From: Krasilnikoviella flava
GTDB lineage: Bacteria > Actinomycetota > Actinomycetes > Actinomycetales > Cellulomonadaceae
NCBI RefSeq assembly: GCF_900167525.1
Contig: NZ_FUZQ01000004.1
Location: forward strand, 244,747-308,746
DNA: 64,000 bases
Reading direction: 5' to 3'
A program made the position numbers and the translations under genes. Numbering within the stretch: position 1 is the first letter of the stretch; the number at the start of each line of letters is the position of its first letter. The notes under the pieces were generated by a model. It was not told the DNA's origin. It worked only from the letters and a program-made list of their open reading frames with translations, and made no database searches. This document shows positions 61,471 through 64,000 of this stretch, in pieces.

Positions 61471-62238
61471 ATGGCGACAGGCGGCAGCTTCCAGGGACGG
61501 GTCGCGCTCGTGACGGGCGGCGGATCGGGCATCGGCGAGGCGGTGAGCAAGGAGCTCGCGGCGCACGGCGCCAAGGTCGTGGTCACCGACATCCGGCTGG
61601 ACGCGGCCCAGCGTGTGGCCGACGAGATCGTCGCCGCCGGCGGCGAGGCCGCGCCGTTCGAGCAGAACACCGCGGTGAAGGAGGACTCGACGAAGGCGGT
61701 GGAGTTCGCGAAGGCCACGTTCGGCGGGCTCAACTATGCCGTGAACAACGCCGGCATCGGCGGCAAGCAGGCACCGGCCGGCGAGACCGACCTGGACGAC
61801 TGGGACCGCGTCATCGACATCAACCTCAACGGCGTGCTCTACGGCATGCGGGCGCAGATCCCGGCGATGCTCGAGCGGGGCGCGGGCGAGAGCGCGATCG
61901 TCAACATGGCGTCGATCCACGGCACGGTCGCCGCGATCGGCAACGGCGCCTACACGGCCGCCAAGCACGGCGTCGTCGGCATCACGAAGAACGCCGCCGC
62001 CGAGTACGGCGCGCAGGGGCTGCGCGTCAACGCCGTCGGCCCCGGCTACATCAAGACGCCTCTGGTCGAGTCCAGCCTCTCGCCCGAGGCGCGCCGGTCG
62101 CTGGAGGGCAAGCACGTGCTCGGGCGTCTCGGCACCGCGCAGGAGGTGGCGGCCGTCGTGCGGTTCCTGCTGTCCGACGACGCGTCGTTCGTCACCGGCG
62201 CGTACTGGCTGGTCGACGGCGGTTACACCGCCGTCTGA
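61471..62238 (+). CDS. SDR family oxidoreductase
   Basis: 255 residues, classical SDR. TGGGSGIG (15-22), NNAG (92-95), Asn 118, Ser 148 (NMASIHG), Tyr 161 and Lys 165 (YTAAK), then VGPGYIKTP. Resembles glucose/ribitol or cyclopentanol-type dehydrogenases; substrate unknown. AAGGAG upstream of the ATG. Confidence 0.9.
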   Translation: MATGGSFQGRVALVTGGGSGIGEAVSKELAAHGAKVVVTDIRLDAAQRVADEIVAAGGEAAPFEQNTAVKEDSTKAVEFAKATFGGLNYAVNNAGIGGKQAPAGETDLDDWDRVIDINLNGVLYGMRAQIPAMLERGAGESAIVNMASIHGTVAAIGNGAYTAAKHGVVGITKNAAAEYGAQGLRVNAVGPGYIKTPLVESSLSPEARRSLEGKHVLGRLGTAQEVAAVVRFLLSDDASFVTGAYWLVDGGYTAV

Positions 62239-62249
62239 CCCCGGACGCC

Positions 62250-62304
62250 GGTCGAGCCCGTCGAGACGACCCGGAACGTTCCGGAGGTCTCGACAGGCTC
62301 GACC
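62250..62304. terminator. nested palindrome, REP-like bidirectional terminator
   Basis: 18-bp stem with one mismatch (62250-62267 with 62287-62304). The loop contains the perfect palindrome CCGGAACGTTCCGG (62271-62284). It lies between convergent genes. The right arm is the second copy of the 24-bp dispersed repeat (62286-62309). Confidence 0.75.
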
Positions 62305-62320
62305 GACGGGGCCGCCCCGG

Positions 62321-62821
62321 TCAGCGGGAGGCGAGGGCCGCGGCGAGCTCGTCGACGAGGTCGAAGCCCTCCTGGAGGCCGCCCTCCATGCCGGATCCGA
62401 CGATCGCGTCGCGCACCTCACGGCTGGGCGCACGCGTGACGAGCGTGAGCGTGGTGGCGCCGCCGTCCTCGGCGAACGTGTAGGTGTTCAGGGTGGCCGC
62501 GGTGTCGCCGTCGGGCATCCCCTCGTAGACCTCCGTGTGCACGAGGCGCTCGGTGGGGACCACCTCGGTGAACTCGCCGTGGAAGGCGACCTCGAAGCCG
62601 CCCTCGGCCTGCATGACGTAGCGGTACGTGCCGCCCGGTCGCGGGTCGATCTCGACGCTGGTGACGGTGCCGCGCTGCCCGGCCCACCAGCGGGCGATGA
62701 GGTCGGGCTCGGTGAAGACGCGCCAGACGGCGGCCGCGGGGGCGGCGAACCGGCGGACGACCCGGATGTCCGTGTCGTTCGGCAGCGTCAGGACGGCGCT
62801 GCCGGTGGTGGTGCTGGCCAT
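62321..62821 (-). CDS. SRPBCC (AHSA1-like) domain protein
   Basis: 166 residues, START/Bet v1-type fold: VRRFAAPAAAVWRVFTEPDLIARWW, PRPGGTYRYVMQ, FHGEFTEVVPTERLVHTEVYEG, and a C-terminal GMEGGLQEGFDLVDEL helix. Typically found paired with an ArsR regulator, as here. Ligand unknown. GAGGAG 5 nt before the ATG. Confidence 0.9.
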   Translation of the reverse strand: MASTTTGSAVLTLPNDTDIRVVRRFAAPAAAVWRVFTEPDLIARWWAGQRGTVTSVEIDPRPGGTYRYVMQAEGGFEVAFHGEFTEVVPTERLVHTEVYEGMPDGDTAATLNTYTFAEDGGATTLTLVTRAPSREVRDAIVGSGMEGGLQEGFDLVDELAAALASR

Positions 62822-62830
62822 GGTGACTCC

Positions 62831-62870
62831 TCGTGGTGCCTCGTGGTGCCTCGTGGTGCCTGGTGGTGCC
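62831..62870. repeat. 10-bp tandem repeat between ArsR and SRPBCC genes
   Basis: TCGTGGTGCC three times (62831-62860) plus one copy with a single change (62861-62870). It lies in the 58-bp gap and directly precedes the ribosome binding site of the SRPBCC gene. Confidence 0.9.
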
Positions 62871-62879
62871 TCAGATGGG

Positions 62880-63233
62880 CTACTGCCGACCCGCGTCGTC
62901 CGGGCTCTCGAGCGCCAGCTCGGCGAGCACCTCGTCGACCAGCGCGAACCGCTCTTCCCAGAGCCGCTCGTACCGGCCGGCCCAGGCGTGGATCTCCCGC
63001 AGGGGCCGGCTGTCGACGCGGTAGAGGCGACGACGACCGTCGTCGCGGACCTCGACCAGCCCGACCTCCCGCAGCACCTTGAGGTGCTTGGAGACCACGG
63101 GCTGGGCGACGTGGAGCAGCTCGGCGAGCTCACCGACGCTGCGCTCCTGGTGCGCCAGGGCGTCGAGGATCTCGCGGCGCCGGGGCTCGGCCACCGCGTT
63201 GAACGCGTCCGTCGTCGTCGCTGCACGTGCCAC
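62880..63233 (-). CDS. ArsR/SmtB family winged-helix regulator
   Basis: 117 residues. The HTH is ERSVGELAELLHVAQPVVSKHLKVLREVGLVEV, followed by the wing RDDGRRRLYRVD. No Cys pair for metal sensing, so it belongs to the metal-independent ArsR group that partners AHSA1/SRPBCC proteins. First gene of the pair, with a palindrome in its promoter. Confidence 0.92.
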   Translation of the reverse strand: MARAATTTDAFNAVAEPRRREILDALAHQERSVGELAELLHVAQPVVSKHLKVLREVGLVEVRDDGRRRLYRVDSRPLREIHAWAGRYERLWEERFALVDEVLAELALESPDDAGRQ

Positions 63234-63239
63234 AGACCC

Positions 63240-63267
63240 AATGTATGCCGATATCGGAATGTGTCAA
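63240..63267 (-). promoter_or_regulatory. ArsR promoter with operator in the spacer
   Basis: Minus-strand -35 TTGACA (63262-63267), 16-nt spacer, -10 TACATT (63240-63245). The perfect palindrome CCGATATCGG (63248-63257) sits in the spacer, the position expected for autorepression. Confidence 0.7.
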
Positions 63268-64000
63268 GGGGTGGGGTTGCAGCGGGCCGCCATCGTCGCG
63301 ACCAGGCCGACGTCGGGCCGCCAGGGCTCGAGGTTCCACGTGTCCTTGTCCGGCGCCCCGATCGCATGGCACTCGAGCTGGTCGCGCATCGTCGGGACGT
63401 CCACCGCGGGGTCGGTCGCGACGAGCTCGGCCCAGACGAGGTCGACACCGGCCTGGCCGGCGCCGCGCGCCCAGTCCGTCGGCTCGACCGCGAGCGAGCG
63501 GCCGCCCTCGCGCTCACCCCAGTCGGTCCCCGCGACGGCGGCCGTGCCGAGGGTGGTCGTGACCTCGTCGCGCTCGGCGCCCGACGCCGTGGTGCGCACC
63601 TCGAGATGGGTGCCGTCCAGCGCGACGAGCCGTGCTCCCTGCGGGACGGTGAGACCGCCCACGGCCGCGCCGCCGTCGTCGAGCACGGTGACGCTGCCGT
63701 CGACGTTCGGGGAGAGCGTCCCGGGCGACGTCAGTGCCACCCGCGGCGCCGCCGGGGGGCTCGCGGCGTCGGTGTCGTGGGGCGGCGCCCCGATCGTCAC
63801 GGTGGCGGTGGTGGCGTCCGGCCCGGGGGAGGTGCGCACGCGCGGGTCGTCGACCGTCGCTCCCGGCGCCGTCACCTCCAGCGTCACGTCCCCGGCGGCG
63901 ACCTGGACGCCGGCGGTCGTGTCCGCCGTCGAGCTCGTCGTCGGGGTGGGGGAGGCCGAGGGCGTCGCCGGCGCGGTCGGCGTGGGGTCCGACGGTGTGC
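63264..64000 (-). CDS. secreted DUF2599-like protein, 5' end outside window
   Basis: The open frame runs to the window edge, so the N-terminus is missing; GTG 63887 is in-frame but internal. The visible part starts with a Thr/Pro/Ser-rich linker, then beta-rich sequence. The C-terminal domain has EGGRSLAVEPTDWARG, DQLECHAIG, KDTWNLEPWRPDVG and a final CNP, which I recognise as DUF2599. The linker suggests an exported or lipid-anchored protein. The two Cys likely form a disulphide. The stop overlaps the ArsR promoter. Confidence 0.75.
   Translation of the reverse strand, partial: TPSDPTPTAPATPSASPTPTTSSTADTTAGVQVAAGDVTLEVTAPGATVDDPRVRTSPGPDATTATVTIGAPPHDTDAASPPAAPRVALTSPGTLSPNVDGSVTVLDDGGAAVGGLTVPQGARLVALDGTHLEVRTTASGAERDEVTTTLGTAAVAGTDWGEREGGRSLAVEPTDWARGAGQAGVDLVWAELVATDPAVDVPTMRDQLECHAIGAPDKDTWNLEPWRPDVGLVATMAARCNPTP

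Noticed and set aside
2897-62870. CRISPR arrays
   Set aside because: The tandem repeats at 2897, 47236 and 62831 have units of 10-14 bp with no spacers and no cas genes.

Overview
The window is about 72-75 % G+C by eye and densely packed, with short intergenic gaps, many 1-8 nt start/stop overlaps, and frequent GTG starts. It encodes mycothiol-type maleylpyruvate isomerase-fold proteins, a dodecin, an Obg-proBA-nadD-rsfS housekeeping block and plant-polysaccharide genes. This points to a high-GC actinobacterium, most likely Micrococcales near Cellulomonas/Cellulosimicrobium. That placement is inference from gene content; there is no rRNA in the window. No insertion sequence, phage gene or CRISPR array was seen.

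Layout. 1-9859: the end of an RNase E/G gene, a 14-bp tandem repeat and terminator, an alpha/beta hydrolase, thymidine kinase, a fatty-acid desaturase, a degenerate inositol-monophosphatase-like protein, an isoaspartyl methyltransferase, dodecin, then rplU-rpmA-obg. 9885-17249: proB, a secreted hydrolase, proA, a 50-residue membrane protein, nadD, a Pro/Ala-rich membrane protein, rsfS, a histidine phosphatase, and tRNA-Ala(GGC). 17298-20289: a TPP-riboswitch-controlled ECF transporter (YkoE, YkoD and YkoC types). 20330-24637: a four-gene operon and a divergent TetR regulator with repeated TGTAC-containing sites between them.

25317-34267: a GntR repressor facing a GH39 beta-xylosidase / aldo-keto reductase / sugar ABC transporter / SDR operon with no ATPase gene, then an MFS transporter. 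34281-40243: a flavodoxin-fold oxidoreductase, a GlxA-type AraC regulator, and a three-gene set resembling ectoine catabolism: diaminobutyrate transaminase, a metal-free M24 hydrolase and a semialdehyde dehydrogenase. 40296-47965: a pectin / rhamnogalacturonan group (PL11 lyase, altronate dehydratase, LacI regulator, CE12-like esterase) with LacI-type palindromes at three promoters. It is interrupted by a cupin, a HAD hydrolase, a maleylpyruvate-isomerase-fold protein and a scar made of two gene fragments.

48138-53169: an FMN-binding split-barrel protein, the two-gene proton-translocating transhydrogenase pntAB, and malate:quinone oxidoreductase with two CRP/GlxR-like sites upstream. 53281-64000: a TetR-pdxH-maleylpyruvate isomerase operon, an Eis-like acetyltransferase, an MFS drug exporter, a GNAT acetyltransferase, a DUF2804 protein, an HD protein, an epimerase, an SDR, an AHSA1/SRPBCC + ArsR pair, and the 3' part of a secreted DUF2599-like protein that runs off the window.

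Two patterns run through the whole window. First, a -10 hexamer of the TAnnnT class sits 6-8 nt before the start codon of about a dozen genes, suggesting leaderless mRNAs. Second, the tetranucleotide CTAG, as far as I could find by eye, occurs only in such -10 boxes or at stop codons.
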